Source: Coriobacteriales bacterium
GTDB taxonomy: Bacteria; Actinomycetota; Coriobacteriia; Coriobacteriales; UBA8131
Assembly: GCA_031272005.1 (NCBI GenBank)
Contig: JAISUQ010000126.1
Coordinates: forward strand, 1-8,369
Direction of reading: 5' to 3'
DNA: 8,369 nt
The position numbers and the translations under genes were made by a program. Below are positions 1 through 5,237 of the stretch, piece by piece. The notes beneath the pieces were generated by a model. The model saw only the letters and a program-made list of their open reading frames with translations, made no database searches and had not been told where the DNA came from. How positions within the stretch are numbered: the first letter of the stretch is position 1; every line of letters begins with the position of its first letter.

Positions 1-70
1 TGTTAGACTCTCTTCTCAATGTTGGGAACGGCATCCAAAGCATATCGGGCAGCGGTATAGAAAGTGGGGC

Positions 71-451
71 ATGAAGTTGTACAGCGACAAGACAGATGGC
101 GACACTTTGACTATCAGCAGACTGTTGCGACTATTGCGTACGATTGATGACATCTCCGCCAAGGATTTATCGAAAGAAATTGGCCTTTCCGCAACTTATA
201 TCAGCGAGATTGAGACCGGCAAAAAGGAGCCGACGCTCAGAGTGCTCAACGCCTATGGCGCCTACTTCGGCATCAGCCCGGCCAACCTGCTGTACATTCA
301 GGAGGAGAATCTGCACGGCAGCAACGCCGAGTTGATAGTCAAGATAATCGAGAAAAGGGCCGAGGCCGAAAGGAAGCGCTCCAAGGTTGACAGCAAGGCC
401 GGGGCCTCCGTCGCAGTGAGGAAACATAAAACAGCCTTGCAACCAGCCTGA
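71..451 (+). CDS. XRE-family helix-turn-helix transcriptional regulator
   Basis: This 126-residue protein has one Cro/C1-type HTH domain at about residues 15-72. The recognition part reads AKDLSKEIGLSATYISEIE and is followed by TGKKEPTLRVLNAYGAYFGI, the standard layout of the HTH_3 fold. A short charged C-terminal tail (about residues 88-120, rich in Lys, Arg and Glu) has no recognisable ligand-binding or protease domain, so this is probably a simple DNA-binding repressor or activator. The start was chosen because the HTH lies close behind it and a purine-rich AAAGTGGGG precedes the ATG by a few bases. The gene ends only 6 bases from the stop of the convergent cyclase-like gene. Its target is unknown. 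The neighbouring gene, which has a palindrome over its putative promoter, is a natural candidate, but that is inference. Confidence 0.88.
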   Translation: MKLYSDKTDGDTLTISRLLRLLRTIDDISAKDLSKEIGLSATYISEIETGKKEPTLRVLNAYGAYFGISPANLLYIQEENLHGSNAELIVKIIEKRAEAERKRSKVDSKAGASVAVRKHKTALQPA

Positions 452-457
452 TTGCTT

Positions 458-1342
458 TCAATCAACCAGCAGAGCATCTATCTCATCTTGGGCCAGGCTA
501 AATGCCGTGGCTGATTTGAAGACCGCATCGTTATGGCGTTCTTTAGCCCAGAGGTATTTGGAACGCACGTCTTCATTGCCAATGTGGGTATTTAGCCGTT
601 GACGGAGCATTTCAGCCATCCGGGTTAACTGTTCTCGGGCAGCTCCTCTGTTGAAGCCGTAGTCGAAATCGTGATTGAAGCCACTCCAATGGCTTTCGGG
701 TGTGAAGTAATCAATATAGCAGTTGTCGCTGCTGGCTGAGGCCACCGCGCCGGATTTCACCAGTTCGGAAAACATAGTACTGTAGTTTTTGAGGCAATCA
801 GGGTCAATGGCTATCATCGGATGAACAGCGCTTTGCTCCAGAGTCGCTGCACGATTCAGTGCGGGCCCAAAGACGTGTGAGCCAATGTGGTCATTGCTTA
901 TCTCTCCAACAGTCAGCCCACCGCGAATCATTAGTCCCGGGAAGCCTGGCTTCTCAAAGCCGAAGCTGTTGGTAGCCAGTTTTCTCTGTATACGTCTCAG
1001 TGAGAGTATCTCATGGGCTATTGTAGTGGCAGCCTCACCTGTGTCATCCGGCACCTTGACAACGCGCGTATGGGGAAGCCCTCGAAAGCTCTTTGGCATA
1101 TCAGCGATGCGGATGACGGTATCGGAGAAGCTCAGCACTGCTGTCGGGCTATGACTAACCAATGCCCCTGTTGGGCTTTGCTGATCGGGTACACTTTGTT
1201 CTGATACAAACAGCTCGAGTATGTTCGCTATCGTTGATGGTTCGTCACGGTAGATATCATCTACCATGTGCTTGAAGCCAAGGATATCTATAAGGGTCAC
1301 GCAGGCTGTACGGTAGCTACTGCTCATGGGCTGATACCTCAT
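458..1342 (-). CDS. Class III nucleotidyl cyclase-like protein, function unknown
   Basis: This 294-residue protein resembles the class III adenylate/guanylate cyclase fold. LIDILGFK (residues 17-24) matches the first metal-binding Asp motif (D19). LSFSDTVI (70-77) matches the second metal-binding Asp (D74). IRGGLTVGEI (139-148) and FGPALNRAATLE (158-169) match the later strand and the Asn-xxx-Arg segment. In true cyclases Asn is followed four residues later by a transition-state Arg. Here N163 is present but residue 167 is Thr, so ordinary cyclase activity is doubtful. I recall many uncharacterised proteins of this 'DILGF / FSD / RGG / GPA' pattern in accessory regions; their function is not established to my knowledge. 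There is no signal peptide or membrane segment, so it is likely cytosolic. An in-frame ATG at 1325-1327 is preceded by GAGG at better spacing and may be the real start (289 residues). A Pycsar-like defence role is conceivable, but no effector gene is visible beside it. Confidence 0.8.
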   Translation of the reverse strand: MRYQPMSSSYRTACVTLIDILGFKHMVDDIYRDEPSTIANILELFVSEQSVPDQQSPTGALVSHSPTAVLSFSDTVIRIADMPKSFRGLPHTRVVKVPDDTGEAATTIAHEILSLRRIQRKLATNSFGFEKPGFPGLMIRGGLTVGEISNDHIGSHVFGPALNRAATLEQSAVHPMIAIDPDCLKNYSTMFSELVKSGAVASASSDNCYIDYFTPESHWSGFNHDFDYGFNRGAAREQLTRMAEMLRQRLNTHIGNEDVRSKYLWAKERHNDAVFKSATAFSLAQDEIDALLVD

Positions 1343-1389
1343 TTATGCGTGAGTTCGGCGGTTAGGGCATGTATGTTTGTCCAAACGCT

Positions 1390-1417
1390 ATTCTATCGTT
1401 TGTTGATGTGGTTGCAA
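1390..1417 (-). promoter_or_regulatory. Putative sigma-70-type promoter of the cyclase-like gene, overlapped by a palindrome
   Basis: Read on the minus strand, TTGCAA (1417-1412) and TAGAAT (1395-1390) are separated by 16 bases and lie about 50 bases upstream of the cyclase-like ATG. The -10 box is 5/6 and the -35 box 4/6 to consensus. An imperfect 21-bp palindrome (1382-1402) is centred on the -10 box, with outer arms CAAACG (1382-1387) and CGTTTG (1397-1402), so a bound dimeric regulator would cover it. The promoter is inferred from sequence alone. Confidence 0.4.
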
Positions 1418-1423
1418 CACGTA

Positions 1424-1549
1424 TCAATGCTCGGTGGAGTTGGGGCTTGTGGGGCTTTGGCGGCCCTTTTCTGCTCGGTTGTTTCTCTGACGCCTGGCCT
1501 GCTCGATGGCCTTGAGGCGGCGGATGTCTTTGGCTGGCTGGGACATTCC
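1424..1549 (-). other. Orphan 41-residue reading frame, possible gene scrap
   Basis: The minus strand reads as a short, strongly charged peptide from ATG at 1549-1547 to TGA at 1426-1424. It begins MSQPAKDIRRLKAIEQARRQ and continues with more basic residues. The composition looks more like protein than the competing frames do, but there is no Shine-Dalgarno sequence and I recognise no family. The piece sits between the cyclase-like promoter and the RhuM scrap, so it may be the C-terminal end of another lost gene. It could also be chance. Confidence 0.18.
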
Positions 1550-1725
1550 GAACAGTTGCGAGCAACGGCAAGACCTACAACTACAAATACTACAACCTGC
1601 AAGCCATCATTGCTGTGGGCTTCAAAGTCAACTCTGAAAAGGCCATTGGATTCAGGGCGTGGGCAGCGGATGTGTTGGCCGATTTTGCCATGAAGGGCTA
1701 TGTGCTGGATGTGGAGAGCAGATAA
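1543..1725 (+). pseudogene. RhuM-family protein, internal fragment
   Basis: In the frame starting at 1543 the sequence reads TFRTVASNGKTYNYKYYNLQ, then AIIAVGFKVNSEKAIGFRAW, then AADVLADFAMKGYVLDVESR, and stops at TAA 1723-1725. This matches the conserved core of RhuM-family proteins, which carry a segment of the type 'YYNLDAIISVGYRVNS..A..FR.WA...L..F..KGYVLD'. The family is named after a Salmonella pathogenicity-island gene and is common in restriction, toxin-antitoxin and prophage neighbourhoods; its molecular function is poorly known. Here the N-terminal DNA-binding-like part is missing: the frame is closed by a TGA at 1513-1515 and has no start. The C-terminal part is also gone, because the stop comes where family members continue after 'LD..RLK'. 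Roughly 60 codons remain. It is a dead remnant. The TnpB scar begins within about ten bases of the stop, which suggests that an insertion cut the gene. Confidence 0.72.
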
Positions 1726-1731
1726 GACCAT

Positions 1732-1843
1732 CGGTCGTCTTCGTGCGCCCGGGGCACAGCTCGCTGAAGCAGGAACCAACCGAGAGAGTCGCCTGGCGCC
1801 CTCATCGGGAATCCCCCGAATTCATTCGTGGGGAGGACATCAA
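1732..1843 (+). mobile_element. Right-end scar of a TnpB (IS605/IS1341-type) element with terminal omega-RNA-like hairpin
   Basis: In one plus-strand frame the sequence reads GHSSLKQEPTERVA and then ESPEFIRGEDIK, the kind of tail seen at the end of many TnpB proteins. It arises because tnpB overlaps the element's conserved 3' end. At DNA level GGGAATCCCCCGAATTC leads into a hairpin (1813-1833: CCCC and CGAAT against ATTCG and GGGG, with one bulged T) followed by AGGACATCAA. This is the usual layout of the 3' end of the guide (omega) RNA and the transposon right end, which would fall near 1843. The catalytic RuvC region and the zinc ribbon of TnpB are absent upstream. There is also no left end or TnpA, so this is a remnant and not an active element. 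Confidence 0.62.
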
Positions 1844-2140
1844 AGGATGTTTGGGTTTGGACAGCGAGAGGGCTGCTGATGACACTTGGGATACCGGGAC
1901 CCCTTTCTGGGTGGGGGTGTCCCTCCCCCACCCGCGGTTGGCTGGCCTGTGAGCTTGCGGTTGTCTGTCTCCGCAATAGTTGACCTTTCGTCCTGGGATG
2001 ATGATAGCGCTGATGTCTGAAAGATTGTTGAAAGCGTGTGCTAAGCCGAATTCAGGTTAGTATTCGCTGACGGGGTTATGGCGAGAAAACGAGGTTGGGG
2101 CAGCAGATAAAACCTAGGCAGGCATGAAACAGCCCAGTTT
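1844..2140. other. Gene-free stretch containing one GC-rich hairpin
   Basis: I see no credible gene here: reading frames are short, lack ribosome sites and match no family. The only structure is a strong inverted repeat at 1909-1933, listed separately. The stretch joins the TnpB scar to the repeat cluster behind trpB2. Confidence 0.5.
1909..1933. repeat. Perfect 9-bp GC-rich inverted repeat (hairpin)
   Basis: GGGTGGGGG (1909-1917) and CCCCCACCC (1925-1933) pair perfectly around a 7-base loop. The left half can instead pair further upstream: GGGACCCC (1896-1903) with GGGGTGTCCC (1914-1923, one extra base). Two mutually exclusive folds are therefore possible. Neither strand has a U-tract after the stem, so it is not a standard intrinsic terminator. 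Confidence 0.6.
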
Positions 2141-2260
2141 TGGTCAGAATCGCGGAAAATGCGAACCTAAACGGGTGAAAAATGGCCAGAATCGCGAGTT
2201 TTGCGAAGCTGAGCCGGCAAAAACCGCTCTCAAGCTTCGCACTTCTCGCAATTCTGACCA
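2141..2260. repeat. Three copies of a 25-28 bp repeat, two direct and one inverted
   Basis: Copy 1 (2141-2165, plus) begins TGGTCAGAATCGCG and ends TGCGAA. Copy 2 (2183-2210, plus) begins TGGCCAGAATCGCGAG and ends TGCGAAGCT. Copy 3 (2233-2260, minus) begins TGGTCAGAATTGCGAG and ends TGCGAAGCT. Copies 2 and 3 agree at 23 of 28 positions, differing at two single positions and one three-base block, and face each other across 22 bases, so an RNA through them could form a long hairpin. The cluster starts about 50 bases after the stop of trpB2 on the minus strand. It could end or stabilise that transcript, or be a small interspersed element. I do not recognise a named family. Confidence 0.75.
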
Positions 2261-2310
2261 GATGAAGAAGAACAGCCGGCCATGGAAGCCCACAGCCCCG
2301 CAGCGCCGCC

Positions 2311-3795
2311 CTACTGGATGCCGGGCAGGCAGGGGATGGAGGCGAAGCCGCGCTCCAGGTCGGCGTCGGTGGGGATGTAGTCGGTCATCGTGCCGTCCAG
2401 GTACTGCTCGTAGGCGCCCAGGTCCAAAGACCCGTTGCCGGTCAGTCCGAAGAGGATCGTCCGGGCTTCGCCGGCCTCGCGGGCGGCGATGGCCTCGTCG
2501 ATGGCCACGCGGATGGCATGGGCGCTCTCCGGCGCCGGCAGCGTGCCCTCGGTGCGGGCGAACTGCACGGCGGCCTCGAAGACGGCGGTCTGCTCCACGG
2601 CGCGGGCCTCATCCAGGTAGCCGTCGTGGTAGAGCTGGGAGAGGATCGGGCTCATGCCGTGGTAGCGCAGGCCGCCGGCGTGGTTGGCGGCGGGCATGAA
2701 GGCGTGACCCAGCGTGTACATCTTGGCCAGCGGCGTGACTTCGCCGGCGTCGCAGAAGTCGTAGGCGAAGCGGCCGCGGGTCAGGCTGGGGCACGATGCC
2801 GGCTCCACGGCGATGAAGCGCGGCGCCGCCTTGCCCGCCAGGCGCTCGGCCATGTAGGGCGCCATCAGCCCGCCCAGGTTCGAGCCGCCGCCCGCCGAGC
2901 CGATGACCACGTCCGGGTAGGCCTCCAGCCTGTCCATCGCCGCCTTGGCCTCCAAGCCGATGATGGACTGGTGGATCAGCACCTGGTTCAGCACCGAGCC
3001 TAGCACGTAGCGCCGCTTGCCGCCGCTGCCCACGGCCACCTCCACGGCCTCGGAGATTGCCGTGCCCAGCGAGCCCAGCGAATCGGGGTCGGTCGCCAGC
3101 ATCCGCCTGCCCACCTCGGTGGTGTCCGACGGCGAGGCGAAGATGTTGGCGCCGTAGGTCTTCATAATCGTCTTGCGATAGGGCTTCTGCTGGAAGGAGA
3201 CCTTGACCATGTAGACGTCCAGATCCAGCCCGAAGTAGACGCAGGCCATGCTCATGGCGGTGCCCCACTGGCCGGCGCCGGTCTCGGTGGTCAGGCCGGA
3301 GAGGCCCTGCTCCTTGGCGTAGAAGGCCTGGGCGATGGCCGAGTTCAGCTTGTGCGAGCCGGAGGTGTTGCCGCCCTCGTACTTGTAGTAGATCCTGGCC
3401 GGGGTGTCCAGCGCCTGCTCCAAGTAGTAGGCGCGCACCAGCGGCGAGGGCCGGTACATGCGGTAGAAGTCCAGCACCGAGCCGGGGATGTCGATGAAGC
3501 GGTCGCGGTCGTTGAGCTCCTGCTCGGCCAGCTTGGTGCAAAACACCGGCTCGATGTCAGCCACGGTGACCGGCTGCAGGGTGCCGGGGTGCAGGATGGG
3601 CGCATGGCCGGTCTGCATGTCGGCGCGGACGTTGTAAAACGCGGTGGGGATCTCGTCTTCGGCCAGATAGACCTTGTAGGGGTCGGTCTTGGCGGACAGG
3701 CCGCCGCCTGTTGGGATGGCGCTGGTGCTGACCGCGCCGCCTCCCGTGCCGCCCGTATCCGTGCTGCCTGTGACGCTGCTGGAACTGCTGCTCAT
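2311..3795 (-). CDS. trpB2: Tryptophan synthase beta chain-like protein, TrpB2 subfamily
   Basis: This PLP-dependent enzyme makes L-tryptophan from serine and indole. TrpB2 proteins are the beta-like forms, longer than TrpB1, that often act without a dedicated alpha subunit; none is visible here. The product is 494 residues. The TrpB2 marker GTLQPVTVADIEPVF lies at about 71-85. The PLP lysine is K149 in TSGSHKLNSA, and the catalytic Glu is E171 in ETGAGQWG. The phosphate-binding loop is GGGSN (302-306), followed by EPASCPSLTRG (331-341), HAGGLRYHGMSP (372-383) and a C-terminal TGNGSLD loop (452-458). The N-terminal 32 residues are almost only Ser, Thr, Gly and Ala, an odd low-complexity extension. 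The only Trp I find is W177 in the active-site motif, as suits an enzyme made under Trp shortage. The start was chosen at ATG 3795-3793 because AAAGGAG stands just upstream; an in-frame start further up would lie inside the leader. A T-box leader precedes the gene. Confidence 0.93.
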   Translation of the reverse strand: MSSSSSSVTGSTDTGGTGGGAVSTSAIPTGGGLSAKTDPYKVYLAEDEIPTAFYNVRADMQTGHAPILHPGTLQPVTVADIEPVFCTKLAEQELNDRDRFIDIPGSVLDFYRMYRPSPLVRAYYLEQALDTPARIYYKYEGGNTSGSHKLNSAIAQAFYAKEQGLSGLTTETGAGQWGTAMSMACVYFGLDLDVYMVKVSFQQKPYRKTIMKTYGANIFASPSDTTEVGRRMLATDPDSLGSLGTAISEAVEVAVGSGGKRRYVLGSVLNQVLIHQSIIGLEAKAAMDRLEAYPDVVIGSAGGGSNLGGLMAPYMAERLAGKAAPRFIAVEPASCPSLTRGRFAYDFCDAGEVTPLAKMYTLGHAFMPAANHAGGLRYHGMSPILSQLYHDGYLDEARAVEQTAVFEAAVQFARTEGTLPAPESAHAIRVAIDEAIAAREAGEARTILFGLTGNGSLDLGAYEQYLDGTMTDYIPTDADLERGFASIPCLPGIQ

Positions 3796-3798
3796 GAT

Positions 3799-3831
3799 GT
3801 CTCCTTTCCTAGCCTGGGGCTCCTTGCCCCA
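3799..3831 (-). promoter_or_regulatory. Ribosome binding site of trpB2 and adjacent hairpin
   Basis: On the minus strand GGAAAGGAG is followed by ACATC and the ATG, which decides the start of trpB2. Just upstream a perfect 6-bp hairpin (TGGGGC at 3831-3826, GCCCCA at 3820-3815) has a second AAGGA in its 5-base loop. It lies between the leader terminator and the ribosome site, and could shield the leader junction or be incidental. Confidence 0.6.
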
Positions 3832-3872
3832 AAGCGGTCCGATTAGGAGACGAAGGCCGCATCCTGAGCAAC

Positions 3873-3915
3873 AAAAAAGCCCTCGTCTCCACATTCATTC
3901 TGCGGGGACAAGAGC
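3873..3915 (-). terminator. Intrinsic terminator of the T-box leader
   Basis: On the minus strand GCTCTTGTC (3915-3907) pairs with GACGAGGGC (3887-3879) over nine positions, including G-T pairs. CCGCA pairs with TGTGG inside, around a GAATGAA loop. Six T residues follow at 3878-3873. It lies between the T-box core and trpB2 and would stop transcription when tRNA-Trp is charged. Confidence 0.87.
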
Positions 3916-4226
3916 CTGGGTGTCGATGTCCGGCTATCTGCCGATAAGCTCCTGCGGTGCCACCTCGCTTGCCGGCCGAAGCCGACCACTTTGTGAGGCG
4001 CTATCACGCCTCTGCCCTGTAACGGGAGCGCCCGTCCCAGACTACTTGCAATTCGGAACACCTGCAATGCTTGCCGACTCACATAAGAGCACGGCAACGC
4101 CAGCAACGCCAAATCGCTTTCGCCCAAGCCCTCCGAGGCCCATTTGCCTGTCCGCTTGCTGCCGGATTCCCATCATCGCCGACTCTCTGTAAGCGCGCCG
4201 CAGGCTTTACTTCCTCTTCAGCGGTT
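3873..4226 (-). ncRNA. T-box riboswitch leader, tRNA-Trp type
   Basis: Read on the minus strand, the leader starts with GAAGAGGAAGTAAAG, which includes the AGTA motif of Stem I (4211-4208). Helix GCCTG (4205-4201) pairs with CAGGC (4150-4146). The distal part carries CAGAGAG and an apical GTCGG/CCGGC stem. Directly after CAGGC comes AAATGGG, so the specifier codon is most simply TGG (4142-4140), for Trp. A Stem III-like hairpin (ACGGGCG with CCCGT) precedes the T-box core AGGTGGCACCGCAGG (3965-3951). Its TGGC would pair with a tRNA ending GCCA, which fits the G discriminator of bacterial tRNA-Trp. A terminator with a T-run follows. GAGC (3951-3948) can pair with GCTC in the terminator's 5' arm, a possible antitermination switch. 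The leader is longer than usual, with extra sequence between Stem I and Stem III. The first base is inferred from the promoter. Confidence 0.87.
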
Positions 4227-4233
4227 TAAGCAA

Positions 4234-4261
4234 ATGATAGCAGAACGCGCCCCCAACGCAA
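4234..4261 (-). promoter_or_regulatory. Putative promoter of the T-box-trpB2 unit
   Basis: On the minus strand TTGCGT (4261-4256) and TATCAT (4239-4234) are 16 bases apart. The -10 box is extended by TGC directly in front of it. A start about 7 bases later, near 4226, would place the transcript just ahead of Stem I of the T-box, as expected. Confidence 0.5.
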
Positions 4262-4275
4262 GCCCCTTCCATCCG

Positions 4276-4363
4276 GAGGGCAGGGCAATCGCGTACGCAG
4301 CGCCCCGCCCTCAGACAGGCCATGCTGCCTGTCAGCCGGTAGGGCGCTCTCTCCGAGAGCGCC
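4276..4363. repeat. Three consecutive hairpins between the trpB2 promoter and the IS remnant
   Basis: First, GAGGGC-A-GGGC (4276-4286) pairs with GCCC-C-GCCCTC (4302-4312) with one mismatch; its loop contains the palindrome GCGTACGC (4291-4298). Second, GACAGGC (4314-4320) pairs with GCCTGTC (4327-4333). Third, GGCGCTCTC (4343-4351) pairs with GAGAGCGCC (4355-4363) around a 3-base loop and abuts the IS inverted repeat. None has a T-run, so they are not standard terminators. I see no gene here. Confidence 0.55.
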
Positions 4364-4364
4364 G

Positions 4365-4376
4365 CTCAAGTTTGGC
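4365..4376 (+). repeat. Terminal inverted repeat of the IS remnant, left copy
   Basis: CTCAAGTTTGGC is identical to the reverse complement of 5019-5030. The TGA that closes the broken transposase frame (4366-4368) falls inside this repeat, which supports loss of the normal gene end by deletion. Confidence 0.7.
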
Positions 4377-4990
4377 TATCATAGATAGGCTTGGAGTATC
4401 TCTTCAAGCGGCATTGCGGGTCTGTGCAGATCAGGAACCCCGGATCACGGTAAAGGTGTTTCGTCTTCTTCTTCAGTTCGCGGTATTCCGCCTGCTGCTC
4501 CACGCTCAGCTCCCCGCGCGGTTTTTTCACCGACGGGGCATGCCAAAACCCGATTGGTATACCCCTTGCACGACCAGCCACATCATCGTCCGGCAGAACG
4601 GCCGATGCCTGAAGGTAGCGCTACCCCACCCGAAGTTAGTGTTAAAGGCCGGCCCGAGCGGGTCGCGCATCCAACGTGTGCCGGGGATACGATGCCCGCG
4701 CTTCCTTACGATTGTGTCATCCATCATCAGATACAAAGGCCCGCCTTCTTTTCTCTCGATATGACTTCCTCAATTACCGTAAAGAATAATCCTTCGGCAT
4801 CAATCCTCTCTTTGGAAAACAACCTGTAGGCGCTGCCCCAATCTCCGAACTATCTGCCATCAGCGCACAGCATACCTGTGACTGTGCGTCTGCCAAGTGC
4901 CAGAACAGAGCCTGTGACTAGCTCTTTGGCGTTTTCAAATACGCGCGCCTGGCCGAACCGCAGATTGCAGGTAAAGTCGATAGTTGGTTC
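4366..4990 (-). pseudogene. DDE transposase (IS701/IS4-like), N-terminal part, broken by nonsense codon, frameshifts and deletion
   Basis: The minus strand first reads FTCNLRFGQARVFENAKELV and continues to CADGR. An in-frame TAG (4852-4850) follows, probably a changed CAG, because FGDWGSAYRLFSKERID continues at once in the same frame. After TVIEEVISREKKAG the frame shifts near 4741 (one base lost in a GGGCC run) to PLYLMMDDTIVRKRGHRIPG and TRWMRDPLGPAFNTN. It shifts again near 4621-4624; adding one C restores QRYLQASAVLPDDDVAGRAR, then GIPIGFWHAPSVKKPRG. The 'MDDT..RKRG..IPG.RW..DPL' block holds the probable first catalytic Asp of a DDE transposase. After ELKKKTKHL the similarity ends and the frame stops in the inverted repeat. 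About 190 codons remain of a protein usually some 400 long. No start codon is evident in frame; the reading is closed by a TAG at 4996-4994. It cannot be functional. Confidence 0.78.
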
Positions 4991-5018
4991 TAGCTATTCT
5001 TATGGAATACGGTAAAAG

Positions 5019-5030
5019 GCCAAACTTGAG
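5019..5030 (-). repeat. Terminal inverted repeat of the IS remnant, right copy
   Basis: GCCAAACTTGAG on the plus strand is the exact partner of the left repeat. It stands about 30 bases upstream of where the transposase homology begins, as expected for the promoter-side end of an IS. Confidence 0.7.
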
Positions 5031-5237
5031 ATAGCCGTCACCTTATATCCCCATATCTGAAGAAAGGGGTTTTACGGTGAGTCTTGATAAACTGTTTGGG
5101 GGTTTGAGACTTTAACCACCGCGGCCCACCGCAATCAACAGAGATTTGATTGATGTCCTCTTTTTGTCCACCACCACCGTTTAGAATACACTTATCTGTC
5201 CCCACCAGACTGTCCCCACCAGAGAAAGTGGCTGACG
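5031..5237. other. Intergenic region upstream of the HIRAN gene
   Basis: No full gene is visible. A GTG-started 12-codon frame (5077-5115, MSLDKLFGGLRL) sits behind AAAGGGG at good spacing. It may be the leftover start of a lost gene or a leader peptide. An inverted repeat, CAATCAA (5132-5138) with TTGATTG (5146-5152), is operator-like. TAGAAT at 5182-5187 could be a -10 box, but I find no good -35 partner. The tandem repeat at 5196-5223 is listed separately. Confidence 0.4.
5196..5223 (+). repeat. Perfect tandem duplication of 14 bp before the HIRAN gene
   Basis: CTGTCCCCACCAGA occurs twice head to tail (5196-5209 and 5210-5223), ending 14 bases before the ATG of the zinc-ribbon/HIRAN gene. 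It lies where the 5' untranslated region or ribosome-binding area would be, so copy number could affect expression. It may simply be a replication-slippage product. Confidence 0.75.

Larger units (their letters stand above)
4365..5030 (-). mobile_element. Deleted insertion sequence (666 bp) with perfect 12-bp terminal inverted repeats
   Basis: CTCAAGTTTGGC at 4365-4376 is repeated as its exact reverse complement at 5019-5030. Between them lies only a decayed N-terminal part of a DDE transposase gene, reading from right to left. Complete elements with such transposases are well over 1 kb, so this copy has lost the middle and end of its gene while keeping both ends. The deletion resembles the step that produces MITE-like, non-autonomous elements. 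I see no convincing target-site duplication next to the repeats. The family is probably IS701/IS4-like; that assignment comes from memory of the protein pattern only. Confidence 0.72.

Noticed and set aside
458..1342. A complete Pycsar anti-phage system
   Set aside because: A Pycsar locus needs an effector next to the cyclase. Neighbours are an XRE regulator and gene scraps, and the expected Arg is missing, so the claim is not supported.
1268..1693. Plus-strand reading frame of 141 codons
   Set aside because: It overlaps the 5' end of the cyclase-like gene and reads the RhuM scar in the wrong frame.
2141..2260. CRISPR array
   Set aside because: Only three imperfect copies exist, one is inverted, and spacings are unequal (17 and 22 bases); no cas gene is present.
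2230..2283. Cys-containing 17-residue peptide on the minus strand (MAGCSSSSGQNCEKCEA)
   Set aside because: It is produced by the repeat sequence itself, has no ribosome site, and the other copies do not keep the frame.
2609..3541. Long minus-strand reading frame of 310 codons
   Set aside because: It is an out-of-frame shadow of trpB2, rich in Arg, Gly and His as expected from GC-rich DNA, with no family resemblance.
4366..4581. Independent 71-residue protein
   Set aside because: It is the last readable part of the frameshifted transposase; the homologous sequence continues upstream in another frame without a real start here.
4144..4764. Plus-strand reading frame of 206 codons
   Set aside because: It crosses the T-box leader, the hairpins and the transposase remnant in antisense, so it is incidental.
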